From Veillonellaceae bacterium (GTDB lineage: Bacteria; Bacillota_C; Negativicutes; UBA1444): a DNA stretch of 5,305 bases. The stretch spans positions 1 through 5,305 of the forward strand of contig JAAZNU010000235.1 in the NCBI GenBank assembly GCA_012798135.1. Direction: 5' to 3'. The notes below the pieces were generated by a model that ran no database searches, was not told where the DNA came from, and saw only the letters and a program-made list of their open reading frames with translations. This document shows positions 1 through 4,859 of the stretch, piece after piece (positions within the stretch are counted from its first letter, which is position 1; the number at the start of each line of letters is the position of its first letter). Position numbers and translations under genes: made by a program.

Positions 1-1
1 C

Positions 2-196
2 GGCTTTCGCGACCGGCCGGGCGTCGTCTGGCAAGGGGCCCGCGAATGCCCCGACGAATACGACGAGGAAACCCAAGAGCGACTCGATCGCATCGCCGAG
101 GAAATGGCGGACGCCGACGGCGAGCCGGACATGGACGACGAGTTCCTCGACGAGGACGAAGACGAGGACGAAGAGGACGACGACGGATTGATTTGA
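2..196 (+). CDS. C-terminal end of an unidentified protein with a very acidic tail (partial)
   Basis: The plus-strand frame is open from the window edge to TGA at 194-196 and gives 64 residues; the start lies outside the window. The visible part begins with a mixed stretch containing VVWQGARECPDEYDEE, then a helix-like segment (QERLDRIAEEMADADG), and ends in an almost purely Asp/Glu tail (about residues 41-61) closing with GLI. The codons GAC, GAG and GAA dominate, including a 12-base tandem repeat at 149-172. Codon use is high-GC and typical of a real gene. I do not recognise the family. Acidic tails occur in many unrelated nucleic-acid-associated and secreted proteins, so no function is assigned. 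It converges on the minus-strand array and is probably not part of it. Confidence 0.6.
   Translation, partial: GFRDRPGVVWQGARECPDEYDEETQERLDRIAEEMADADGEPDMDDEFLDEDEDEDEEDDDGLI
149..172 (+). repeat. 12-bp tandem repeat, two units, inside the acidic tail
   Basis: GACGAGGACGAA occurs twice in direct succession (149-160 and 161-172) and encodes DEDE twice. It is in frame, so slippage would only lengthen or shorten the acidic tail. Confidence 0.8.
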
Positions 197-278
197 TGTA
201 GCCGCATGTGTGCGGAGCTAATCCGGCCGCCCAAAGGGACGGGCTGCGTCACGGACGCGAGGGCCCGCGCGGGTGCCG

Positions 279-297
279 CTGCCGGCTTGTCCGGCAG
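279..297. repeat. REP-like palindrome, left copy
   Basis: CTGCCGG (279-285), loop CTTGT, then CCGGCAG (291-297) form a perfect 7-bp stem. The 24-base block around it is repeated in inverted orientation at 518-541. Confidence 0.8.
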
Positions 298-362
298 TGT
301 AGGCGTTGGGCGACCCGTTTCCATCGACGCATTCGGCCGGCTGGCCATGGGCGGCCATGCAC

Positions 363-494
363 GGCCAACAGACCTCGCCGGACATTGTTGGTCGGCAAAG
401 GCCGACGCGGATAGCAGGAAAACCTCGATTCGTGGACATGCTCGGGATCGTGGTCGTGCCGACCGGTTTTTCGATGCCCCGGCCGGTTACTCAT
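363..494 (-). pseudogene. N-terminal remnant of a RAYT / Y1 (IS200-like) transposase
   Basis: From ATG at 494-492 the minus strand reads MSNRPGHRKTGRHDHDPEHV and continues with a segment containing ESRFSCYPRRPLPTNN and GLLA. The FSCYPRRPLP block resembles the conserved first strand and 'CYxRRPL' region near the N-terminus of REP-associated tyrosine transposases. After about 363 the text turns into low-complexity reading without the downstream HUH motif and catalytic tyrosine, so the gene is badly truncated and cannot be active. The flanking inverted REP palindromes support the identification independently. The frame happens to be continuous with the disrupted IS630 transposase upstream. Family recognition is from memory and moderately sure. 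Confidence 0.5.
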
Positions 495-519
495 GCCGCC
501 GATCTTGCCGTCACCCCCA

Positions 520-538
520 CTGCCGGACAAGCCGGCAG
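520..538. repeat. REP-like palindrome, right copy (inverted)
   Basis: CTGCCGG (520-526), loop ACAAG, then CCGGCAG (532-538). The loop is the reverse complement of the left copy's CTTGT, so this is an inverted second copy and not an independent palindrome. It lies 5 bases beyond the last recognisable codon of the transposase at 546. Confidence 0.8.
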
Positions 539-545
539 CGGTACC

Positions 546-1152
546 CCGGCGAACTTCCTTGTGAAGCTGAGCCGGCTGTTCATCCATGCAAAGCACGCGG
601 TAGTCCGGGTTGTACGGTTCTTCGTACGTATCGAGGACTTCCTCCATCGAGGCGATGAATTCTCCGTCGGCGTCAGGGGGTGTCACCCAGTATTGGATCT
701 TTCGTTTCGTTATTCCGTTTTTTTAGCGTCTCACGAACCGTTTCGTGGCTAATCGACTCGACCAGCCCGAGTTCTACCACACGCTCCGCCAGCAGTCGAA
801 GGGACCAATTGGCGTACCCCTTCGGCGGTTTACCCAGCCGCATCGCGATAACCTTCGCCTCCTGCTTGCCGTCAAGACATTTCTGCCTCGGCGGCCTCTC
901 ACGCGGCTTGCCGTCCAAAGCAACCCTAAATCCTTCGGTCACAAGACGCTTGCGCAAGTTCTCGACCGTCTGCACGCGGCACGAACACGCCTCCGCGATC
1001 TTCGCGTCGGTCGAATTCGGTCCCCGTACATCCGCCTTCAGCAGAATCTGCGCTCGACGAACCTTTTGGGAGGAGCCTTTAAGACCCTTGACCACCTCAA
1101 GCAACTCTTCCCGTTCCCGCTTCGAGAGGCGGACGATATACTTTTTCTTCAT
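546..1152 (-). pseudogene. IS630-family transposase, frameshifted and 3'-truncated
   Basis: The start is ATG at 1152-1150, with a perfect AAGGAGG ribosome site at 1166-1160, seven bases upstream. The N-terminal part (MKKKYIVRLSKREREELLEV) is followed by a helix-turn-helix region (about residues 35-70, including TDAKIAEACSCRVQTVENLRKR) and then SLRLLAERVVELG and SISHETVRETLKK, all typical of IS630-type transposases. After the A7 tract at 724-718 this frame runs into a stop at 675-673. The homology resumes in another frame as NGITKRKIQYWVTPPDADGE and then LCMDEQPAQLHKEVRR, which holds the first catalytic Asp of the DDE triad (MDEQP). Homology stops at about 546. The second Asp, the final Glu and about half of the usual 340-370 residues are missing, so the protein cannot transpose. 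The frame break could be mutation or the recoding known for some IS630 elements. Confidence 0.8.
718..724 (-). other. A7 tract at the transposase frame change
   Basis: On the coding strand the sequence is CTAAAAAAACGG. Reading TLKK continues into the short frame. The frame encoding NGITKRKIQYWV lies +1 (equivalently -2) from it. Six or nine A residues would give a continuous protein. This is either a mutational indel in a homopolymer or a slippage site. Confidence 0.7.
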
Positions 1153-1232
1153 GTCGAATCCTCCTTGGACTACCGGAAGGTTCGACGATTTCTGGATTTC
1201 ATGCAATCCCAATTCCTAGACCTGACAGAGCA

Positions 1233-1544
1233 CTAGGTCACGTCCATATTCTCCCATTCAGATGCGATTACGGTTTCACCCGCAACCACCAATCGCAAGT
1301 TGAACTCCCCCTCCAAAAACTCTCGTGTTACTTCGGCTTCATTCGGATCGCCCTTGGCGATTATCTCCTCGATATCTTCCGGGGAATGTGACAATGACAT
1401 TTTGACAACAAAGCACCTTCCGTGTGTGTCGTCGTAGTCGCCAATCTCTTCAACCGCGGTAACGGCACTACGGGAAAACTTTGTTTCTCTTTTAGCGTAT
1501 TCCAGTGCTATCTGCTTAATTCTGTCTGGTATCGCAGTGTTCAT
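1233..1544 (-). CDS. Putative immunity protein for the HELGH toxin, 103 aa
   Basis: ATG at 1544-1542 overlaps the toxin's stop as ATGA, and a GGGGAG ribosome site (1560-1555) lies 10 bases upstream inside the toxin gene. This start is therefore preferred over the in-frame ATG at 1562, which has no such site. The product is a small acidic soluble protein with no signal peptide or membrane segment. It has an N-terminal helix-like part (IPDRIKQIALEYAKRETKFS), a central strand region (GRCFVVKMSLS), and an acidic middle and end (PEDIEEIIAKGDPNEAEV, then VAGETVIASEWENMDVT). I do not recognise the family. The role of cognate immunity protein is inferred only from its position and coupling to the toxin. 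Its base composition is more AT-rich than the anchor sequences, as is common for horizontally moved immunity genes. Confidence 0.7.
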   Translation of the reverse strand: MNTAIPDRIKQIALEYAKRETKFSRSAVTAVEEIGDYDDTHGRCFVVKMSLSHSPEDIEEIIAKGDPNEAEVTREFLEGEFNLRLVVAGETVIASEWENMDVT

Positions 1545-2227
1545 TCGATCAACGCTCCCCATTGTCGTAGCAGGTTACGAATCGTATCGTTGGGCACGAA
1601 CGTCGGATCAATCGCCTTGAGTTCTTGCCAAATCTCGTCGGGCGTCATTTTCCAGAAAGAGCGCCGACTGCGCACGAAGGTCGACGCGAGGTGCTCGCGA
1701 ATCGACTTGTCGAGTGCCCAATAAGCGTTGTTGCCGAGGTGTTTGTGGGTCAACATGTGTCCAAGCTCGTGCAACACTTCACCATTGGTTGCTCCAGATC
1801 GGAGCACGATGTAAGGGCGTCCGTTGCGCACGATGAACAGTGCATTCTTGCCACTGCCCAACGCGTCCAAAATCGAATCACCATTGGCGATCAATCCAAC
1901 GTCTTCGTCCGAAAAATGCGTTTGCCGCAGCAGATATGCCCGAAGCTGATCAAAGTTCTTCCACTGGTTGCCGGGAATGCGAGACGCTGACTGGGTGAAA
2001 TCCGCTAATCTCGTCCCGGCCGCAAGCAGATCATCCAGGTACCTCGCGGCGATCGAGGGGGCGGTTTCCCGGAACGCGTCGTCCACCACGTGCCGGCTCA
2101 AATGGGCCGCGAGGTTGTCCGCCTGGCTCAGGGCCGCTTTTCCAGCCTGCTGGGCCGGCTCGCGCTTCGCCGCAGCGAACGGCACCGTAGCCGGGGACTT
2201 CGGCGGGAGCAAGTCCCACACCGCCAT
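1541..2227 (-). CDS. Orphan polymorphic-toxin tip with HELGH zincin-type metallopeptidase domain
   Basis: This 228-residue frame begins MAVWDLLPPKSPATVPFAAA, the same pre-toxin tail as in the cassette at 3828. A linker follows (about 21-75) and then a toxin domain (about 80-228). The domain contains GEVLHELGHML, an HExxH zinc site (His153, Glu154, His157); Glu178 in SIREHLAS is a plausible third ligand, 21 residues on. HExxH toxin domains are known tips of RHS and related polymorphic toxins and are thought to cleave target-cell proteins, but no substrate can be named. No good ribosome site precedes ATG 2227. The frame is open upstream to 2395 (NESLWSWLPVVGPGVNAYYD and on), so the ATG may be only an internal Met of an RHS-like tail. 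As it stands this looks like a silent cassette that needs fusion to a full-length gene, or very weak expression. It is coupled to the next gene by ATGA. Confidence 0.75.
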   Translation of the reverse strand: MAVWDLLPPKSPATVPFAAAKREPAQQAGKAALSQADNLAAHLSRHVVDDAFRETAPSIAARYLDDLLAAGTRLADFTQSASRIPGNQWKNFDQLRAYLLRQTHFSDEDVGLIANGDSILDALGSGKNALFIVRNGRPYIVLRSGATNGEVLHELGHMLTHKHLGNNAYWALDKSIREHLASTFVRSRRSFWKMTPDEIWQELKAIDPTFVPNDTIRNLLRQWGALIE

Positions 2228-2337
2228 GGCGGCGTTGAAGGCCGCACGGCCGTAGTGCCCCTGCTGCCAGTCATAGTAGGCGTTGACGCCCGGACCGACA
2301 ACCGGCAGCCAGCTCCAGAGACTCTCATTGAACCTCG

Positions 2338-2377
2338 CTTGGGCAACCGCGGCAAGGCTTGGGCAACCGGGGCAAGG
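2338..2377 (-). repeat. 20-bp tandem duplication, copy A
   Basis: Two 20-base units, 2338-2357 and 2358-2377, differ at one base. On the minus strand a single unit would give a continuous reading VRQYLAPVAQA-RFNESLWSWL. The second unit (20 bases, not a multiple of 3) throws the upstream tail out of frame with the toxin tip. Confidence 0.8.
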
Positions 2378-2411
2378 TACTGCCGCACCAATCGCTCACG
2401 CGATTCCGCTT

Positions 2412-2438
2412 GCCTGTGCGTTCCGCACGCAGACAGGC
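2412..2438. repeat. Hairpin conserved in both anchors, copy A
   Basis: GCCTGT (2412-2417) pairs with ACAGGC (2433-2438). After a 2-base bulge GCGT pairs with ACGC around a 5-base loop. It lacks a T-tract, so it is not a clear terminator. The same structure is at 4013-4039. Confidence 0.6.
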
Positions 2439-2593
2439 GGGCGATTCAAGCGGCGGTAGGCGGCAACGCTTTGGGTACCCGCGTTAAAGAATGGGTGCTG
2501 CGTTGTGAGTTCCGCGGTCACTGGCGGCCACGGAATGAAGCGACGTCAATTGTCGCGGCGGTTTCACACAAACGAAAATGGTCGATCTGTAAA
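2439..2593. other. Non-coding stretch between RraB-family gene and anchor hairpin
   Basis: No convincing gene is present. It holds the diverged outer part of anchor copy A and about 30 bases of unique AT-richer sequence (2563-2593) directly after the stop of the RraB-family gene. A TTGACG at 2547-2542 on the minus strand lacks a matching -10 box. Confidence 0.5.
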
Positions 2594-2914
2594 TCAAGAG
2601 CCATCATGCTGTACTACTGCTTCCCAGCCGTCGTATTCACCACCGTATTCCGCCGCAATCGCTTCGAAGAATGCTCGCGACTCCGCTATCGCATCTTCTG
2701 TTGGAATCATTTGCAGTTTTGCCAACACAAGCCAACTGACACCATCATACGGGTCCACATGATCATCCACGTCGAATCCCTGTTCGCGGAGGTGGTCGGC
2801 CACCTTTTTCCCAGTAGATTCACCGGGAATGTAGAGGTAGTGGCGGATAAGGTGTGGCTTATTGATATTTGAAACGCTACTGAGTTCTTTCAGGGCATCA
2901 CGATCGTTTATCAT
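2594..2914 (-). CDS. RraB-family protein, probable second immunity protein
   Basis: This 106-residue protein starts at ATG 2914, six bases after the preceding stop, with an AAGG site 10 bases upstream. It matches the RraB (regulator of ribonuclease E activity B) family: a strand with HYLYIPGE, the helix KKVADHLREQGFDVD, then VSWLVLAKLQMIPTED, and the family's closing signature AAEYGGEYDGWEAVV (residues 87-101). E. coli RraB binds and inhibits RNase E. Divergent members recur in polymorphic-toxin loci, where they are thought to act as immunity proteins. Here it follows a GIY-YIG toxin and another putative immunity gene, so it may neutralise that nuclease jointly, protect against a toxin no longer present, or have been left behind by cassette loss. 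It is unlikely to be a true RNase E regulator given the context. Confidence 0.75.
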   Translation of the reverse strand: MINDRDALKELSSVSNINKPHLIRHYLYIPGESTGKKVADHLREQGFDVDDHVDPYDGVSWLVLAKLQMIPTEDAIAESRAFFEAIAAEYGGEYDGWEAVVQHDGS

Positions 2915-2920
2915 AGGACT

Positions 2921-3397
2921 TCAGCCTTGTTGCGAAGGGTGCCATCCTTCCGAGATTCTGACCGTCAACATTTCATGATTCCAAATCGCGGCGATCGGAC
3001 ATTCTCGTTCAGACTCTGTCAATTTCTCTCGTACGTACTCGGGTCCGTCCTCCTCAATTATCCAAGTACGAACTACTCCACCGGGTTCACGAACCCCTGC
3101 GCGTCGAACACGAGTCGGTACTTCTGTCCCAGGGGGGGGCGGGCAATTCTCAACGATTTGCACTAGTCCCTGGGAAACTGCTGGGCCAACCAAATAGAAA
3201 GCCAAATATCCAGGCTTCTCGACAAGCTTGATCAATTCTGTTTGCTGTTCTTCGAAACATCCGGGCAAAACGCGAATAACCCCACGGTATTTCGGGTGTT
3301 TTCCAACGTACTGAACATACGAGTACCCCCGCGAAGATTTCACTTCGAGCACGTCACCAGCCTTCACCCTCTTTCGCTGTGTTCCGACAATAATCAA
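2921..3397 (-). CDS. Putative immunity protein for the GIY-YIG toxin, 158 aa
   Basis: The frame starts at TTG 3397, overlapping the toxin stop as TTGA, which suggests coupled translation. No ATG exists near the N-terminus, and later GTG codons (3367, 3352) would cut into the conserved-looking beginning. The protein has an N-terminal beta-rich segment (VKAGDVLEVKSSRGYSYVQY) reminiscent of Imm26-like immunity proteins, then GCFEEQQTELIKLVEKPGYL, a proline-rich turn (CPPPPG, 85-90), VRTWIIEEDGPE, and a C-terminal block with ECPIAAIWNHEMLTVRISEG. It has no signal peptide or membrane segment. The Imm26 resemblance is weak and limited to the N-terminus, so the immunity role rests mainly on position. 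A run of eight C bases (minus strand, 3139-3132) inside the gene makes it prone to frameshift. Confidence 0.65.
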   Translation of the reverse strand: MIIVGTQRKRVKAGDVLEVKSSRGYSYVQYVGKHPKYRGVIRVLPGCFEEQQTELIKLVEKPGYLAFYLVGPAVSQGLVQIVENCPPPPGTEVPTRVRRAGVREPGGVVRTWIIEEDGPEYVREKLTESERECPIAAIWNHEMLTVRISEGWHPSQQG

Positions 3398-3828
3398 TAC
3401 CCGATCGACTTGAGTAGGTCGAGCCCTCGTTTCAACAGATCGGCATACGCTGGATTCGTAGGCGCGATGCTGTTGATCTTGTTGATCAACGTTTCCCCAT
3501 GCTTCCCAAGGTGATGAATCTCAATCAGCGCCTGTTCGACGGCCCGCGCGTCACTACGTGATAGGTTACCCAACAGCTCCTCGATATGGATTCCCTTCTC
3601 CCGTAGGTGTGCAGCGGCTCGTCTGGCCATATTGTTGGTAATGCCGACATATTGCACATTGCCTGCTGCATCAACGGACCGATAGACCGAATTCACTCCC
3701 CTACTTGGGACTGCCCTCCGCGCAGCGCCAACCAGATCATCCAAGTGCCTCGTGGCGATCGAGCCGGGGGCCGCAGCAAACGGCACGCTAGCCAGGGACT
3801 TCGGCGGGAGCAAGTCCCACACCGCCAT
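3394..3828 (-). CDS. Orphan polymorphic-toxin tip with GIY-YIG nuclease domain
   Basis: This 144-residue frame starts with the shared tail MAVWDLLPPKSLASVPFAAA, then a short linker ending in the LDDL block (29-32) and a GIY-YIG nuclease domain (about 46-126). The two signature strands are VYR (48-50, in place of GIY) and YVG (60-62). Basic residues follow in TNNMARRAAAHL (Arg69/Arg70), then a helix with Glu98 and Glu103 (ARAVEQALIEIHH) where the metal-binding Glu is expected, and Asn116/Asn119 in LINKINSI. GIY-YIG domains cut DNA or RNA and are known toxin tips. Compared with the other cassette, 35 codons of linker are missing. ATG 3828 has no convincing ribosome site, and the frame is open upstream to 3996 into the degraded RHS-like tail, so this is probably a silent or poorly expressed cassette. 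It is coupled to the next gene by TTGA. Confidence 0.75.
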   Translation of the reverse strand: MAVWDLLPPKSLASVPFAAAPGSIATRHLDDLVGAARRAVPSRGVNSVYRSVDAAGNVQYVGITNNMARRAAAHLREKGIHIEELLGNLSRSDARAVEQALIEIHHLGKHGETLINKINSIAPTNPAYADLLKRGLDLLKSIGY

Positions 3829-3938
3829 GGCGGCGTTGAAGGCCGCCCGGCCGTAGTGCCCCTGCTGCCAGTCATAGTAGGCGTTGACGCTCGGACCGAC
3901 AACCGGCAGGCAGCTCCAGAGACTCTCATTGAACCTCG

Positions 3939-3978
3939 CTTGGGCAAGCGCGGCAAGGCTTGGGCAACGCCGGCAAGG
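3939..3978 (-). repeat. 20-bp tandem duplication, copy B
   Basis: Units are 3939-3958 and 3959-3978. They occupy exactly the same position in the anchor as the duplication at 2338-2377 and have the same effect: QYLAGVAQA is out of frame with RFNESLWSWLPVVG. Confidence 0.8.
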
Positions 3979-4012
3979 TACTGCCGCACCAACCGCTCAC
4001 GCGATTCCGCCT

Positions 4013-4039
4013 GCCTGTGCGTTCCGCACGCAGACAGGT
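4013..4039. repeat. Hairpin conserved in both anchors, copy B
   Basis: GCCTGT (4013-4018) pairs with ACAGGT (4034-4039, one G-T pair), with an inner GCGT/ACGC stem. It equals the hairpin at 2412-2438 and has no T-tract. Confidence 0.55.
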
Positions 4040-4163
4040 GCGAGATTCAAGCGGGGGCGGGCGGCAACGTCGTGTGTGCCCGCGGGAAAGGATCGGCGCC
4101 CCGCCCTGAGTTCCGCCGCCGTGGTGGCCGCGTTCTGGAGCAACTTTAATTGTCGCGGCGGTG

Positions 4164-4844
4164 TTACCCTTGATTCGGTGCTGTTTCCCACGGGAACAAA
4201 TCATAGCCAGCGTCTTCGCTTTCGCTCGGAATGAAGACCGCGCCGAGCAATTTGTGATCATGAAACATTGACCGAAACCGCTCGCTAACCATCACACGCG
4301 CGGCGCCACGCGGGAAGAATACGTCGTCGCCATTCCACGTTTCCTGTTTGACAACGAGCCGCTTGTACCGCTTCAGGTTTGGGTTCAGGCTGCCATAGAT
4401 ACATTCGGGGCAAATCTGTGACTCATCCCTCCACTCGTACCCAGAGGCATTGTAATCGATCGTTGCGGAGTTGCGCGCAACAGTCGCCTTGAAGTACCGC
4501 GGCATCGGCTCTTTCGGCTTGCCCCAACGGCGATCAACCTTGACCACTTCCACCGGATCAAACTTTTCAATCCCTTTGAGCGATTCTTCTACGAAAGCCT
4601 TTCTGAATCGCTCGGATACGATTAAATCGTTGCCCATTCTCGCGACATCACCCCAATGCCGTCCCCACGGCTTGATCTCGACACGATACGGTGGCAACCA
4701 CGTCAGCATGCCCAAGAATCGGCCGCAGCGTGGGCAGGTTGGAGCCGGACCGCGATTTGGATTGCCAGCCTCTGAGAAATCGACACGGCCAGCTCGATCT
4801 TCAATGGAACCTGGCTTAGGTGCTTCCAACAAGTAAAACCGCAT
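4164..4844 (-). CDS. SitI6-like double-CXXC immunity protein
   Basis: ATG 4844-4842 is preceded by AAAGGGAG (4859-4852) at seven bases. This is a better start than the TTG at 4862, which overlaps the toxin stop. The product is 226 residues. It carries two cysteine pairs, CPRCG (37-41) and CPEC (145-148, with Gly151 slightly displaced), the hallmark of the Myxococcus 'double-CXXCG motif' family to which SitI6 immunity proteins belong; the pairs probably bind a metal. A repeated motif, VSERFRKAF (76-84) and VSERFRSMF (186-194), suggests two related halves. In Myxococcus such genes sit next to SitA6-type toxins with HNH-like tips, which is what lies immediately upstream here. The role is to neutralise that nuclease in the producing cell. 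It has no signal peptide and is expected in the cytoplasm. Confidence 0.8.
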   Translation of the reverse strand: MRFYLLEAPKPGSIEDRAGRVDFSEAGNPNRGPAPTCPRCGRFLGMLTWLPPYRVEIKPWGRHWGDVARMGNDLIVSERFRKAFVEESLKGIEKFDPVEVVKVDRRWGKPKEPMPRYFKATVARNSATIDYNASGYEWRDESQICPECIYGSLNPNLKRYKRLVVKQETWNGDDVFFPRGAARVMVSERFRSMFHDHKLLGAVFIPSESEDAGYDLFPWETAPNQG

Positions 4845-4851
4845 ATCGATT

Positions 4852-4859
4852 CTCCCTTT
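4852..4859 (-). promoter_or_regulatory. Ribosome binding site deciding the start of the SitI6-like gene
   Basis: AAAGGGAG on the minus strand, seven bases before ATG 4844. It overlaps the toxin stop codon (4861-4859) by one base, so translation of both genes is likely linked. Confidence 0.7.

Larger units (their letters stand above)
276..541 (-). mobile_element. REP/RAYT-type remnant bounded by inverted REP-like palindromes
   Basis: An identical 24-base sequence occurs at 276-299 and, in inverted orientation, at 518-541. Its core is a palindrome with arms CTGCCGG and CCGGCAG around a 5-base loop. Between the copies lies a coding remnant resembling the N-terminus of a REP-associated tyrosine transposase (494 to about 363). 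Inverted REP palindromes flanking a Y1/HUH transposase gene is the known arrangement of RAYT loci. The segment abuts, and apparently replaces, the 3' half of the IS630-type transposase. True ends and target duplication cannot be determined, and matching arms may extend a few imperfect bases further out. Confidence 0.55.
542..1232 (-). mobile_element. IS630-family insertion sequence remnant (5' portion)
   Basis: This is the stretch between the stop of the 103-residue gene (1235-1233) and the REP/RAYT segment (from 541). It holds the transposase leader, ribosome site and first half of the transposase. IS630 elements insert at TA, and a TA lies at 1234-1235 within the TAG stop of the neighbouring gene. 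That would place the IS end right there, but the other terminal repeat is lost, so neither end can be proven. The IS marks the end of the toxin array. Confidence 0.55.
2169..2562 (-). repeat. Cassette anchor, copy A: degraded RHS-like toxin tail
   Basis: This region is a direct repeat of 3770-4162, offset by about 1.6 kb. About 205 bases (2205-2410) show only about eight differences by eye. The part from about 2460 to 2547 is much more diverged, and the last 15 bases (AATTGTCGCGGCGGT, 2548-2562) are again identical. On the minus strand it encodes a pre-toxin tail: ESRERLVRQYLAPVAQA, a frame break at a 20-bp duplication, then ARFNESLWSWLPVVGPGVNA and DWQQGHYGRAAFNAAMAVWD, leading directly into the toxin tip. 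A further short homologous block lies at 2028-2057 (matching 3734-3763), where both cassettes encode SIA(A/T)R(Y/H)LDDL. No promoter is evident in it. Confidence 0.8.
3770..4162 (-). repeat. Cassette anchor, copy B: degraded RHS-like toxin tail
   Basis: This is the direct repeat of 2169-2562. It begins on the minus strand at 4162, one base after the TAA stop (4166-4164) of the SitI6-like gene. It encodes ESRERLVRQYLAGVAQA, the frame break, then FNESLWSWLPVVG and the WQQGHYGRAAFNAAMAVWD segment into the GIY-YIG tip. The outer part (about 4060-4147) is the least conserved between copies. The stretch between 3829 and 4163 holds no other gene that I can support. Confidence 0.8.

Noticed and set aside
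202..215. CCGCA/TGCGG hairpin just after the acidic-tail gene as a terminator
   Set aside because: It has only five base pairs and no following T-tract, so it is too weak to call.
206..752. Overlapping open frames on the plus strand over the REP/RAYT and IS regions
   Set aside because: Arg/Pro/Cys-rich, low-complexity readings antisense to recognisable transposase text. They have no ribosome sites.
680..1236. Long plus-strand open frames opposite the IS630 transposase
   Set aside because: They mirror the real minus-strand gene, which has a perfect ribosome site and family motifs.
2520..2547. TTGACG on the minus strand as a -35 box for the HELGH cassette
   Set aside because: No AT-rich -10 hexamer lies at suitable spacing and the motif is not kept in copy B.
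2090..2872. 260-codon plus-strand open frame across the anchor and the RraB-family gene
   Set aside because: It spans a repeat, a spacer and an antisense gene. Its anchor part recurs in copy B only because the DNA is duplicated, and the reading resembles no protein.
3607..4261. Open frames on both strands over anchor copy B
   Set aside because: They are alternative frames of the degraded toxin tail. Only the frame entering the GIY-YIG tip makes protein sense.
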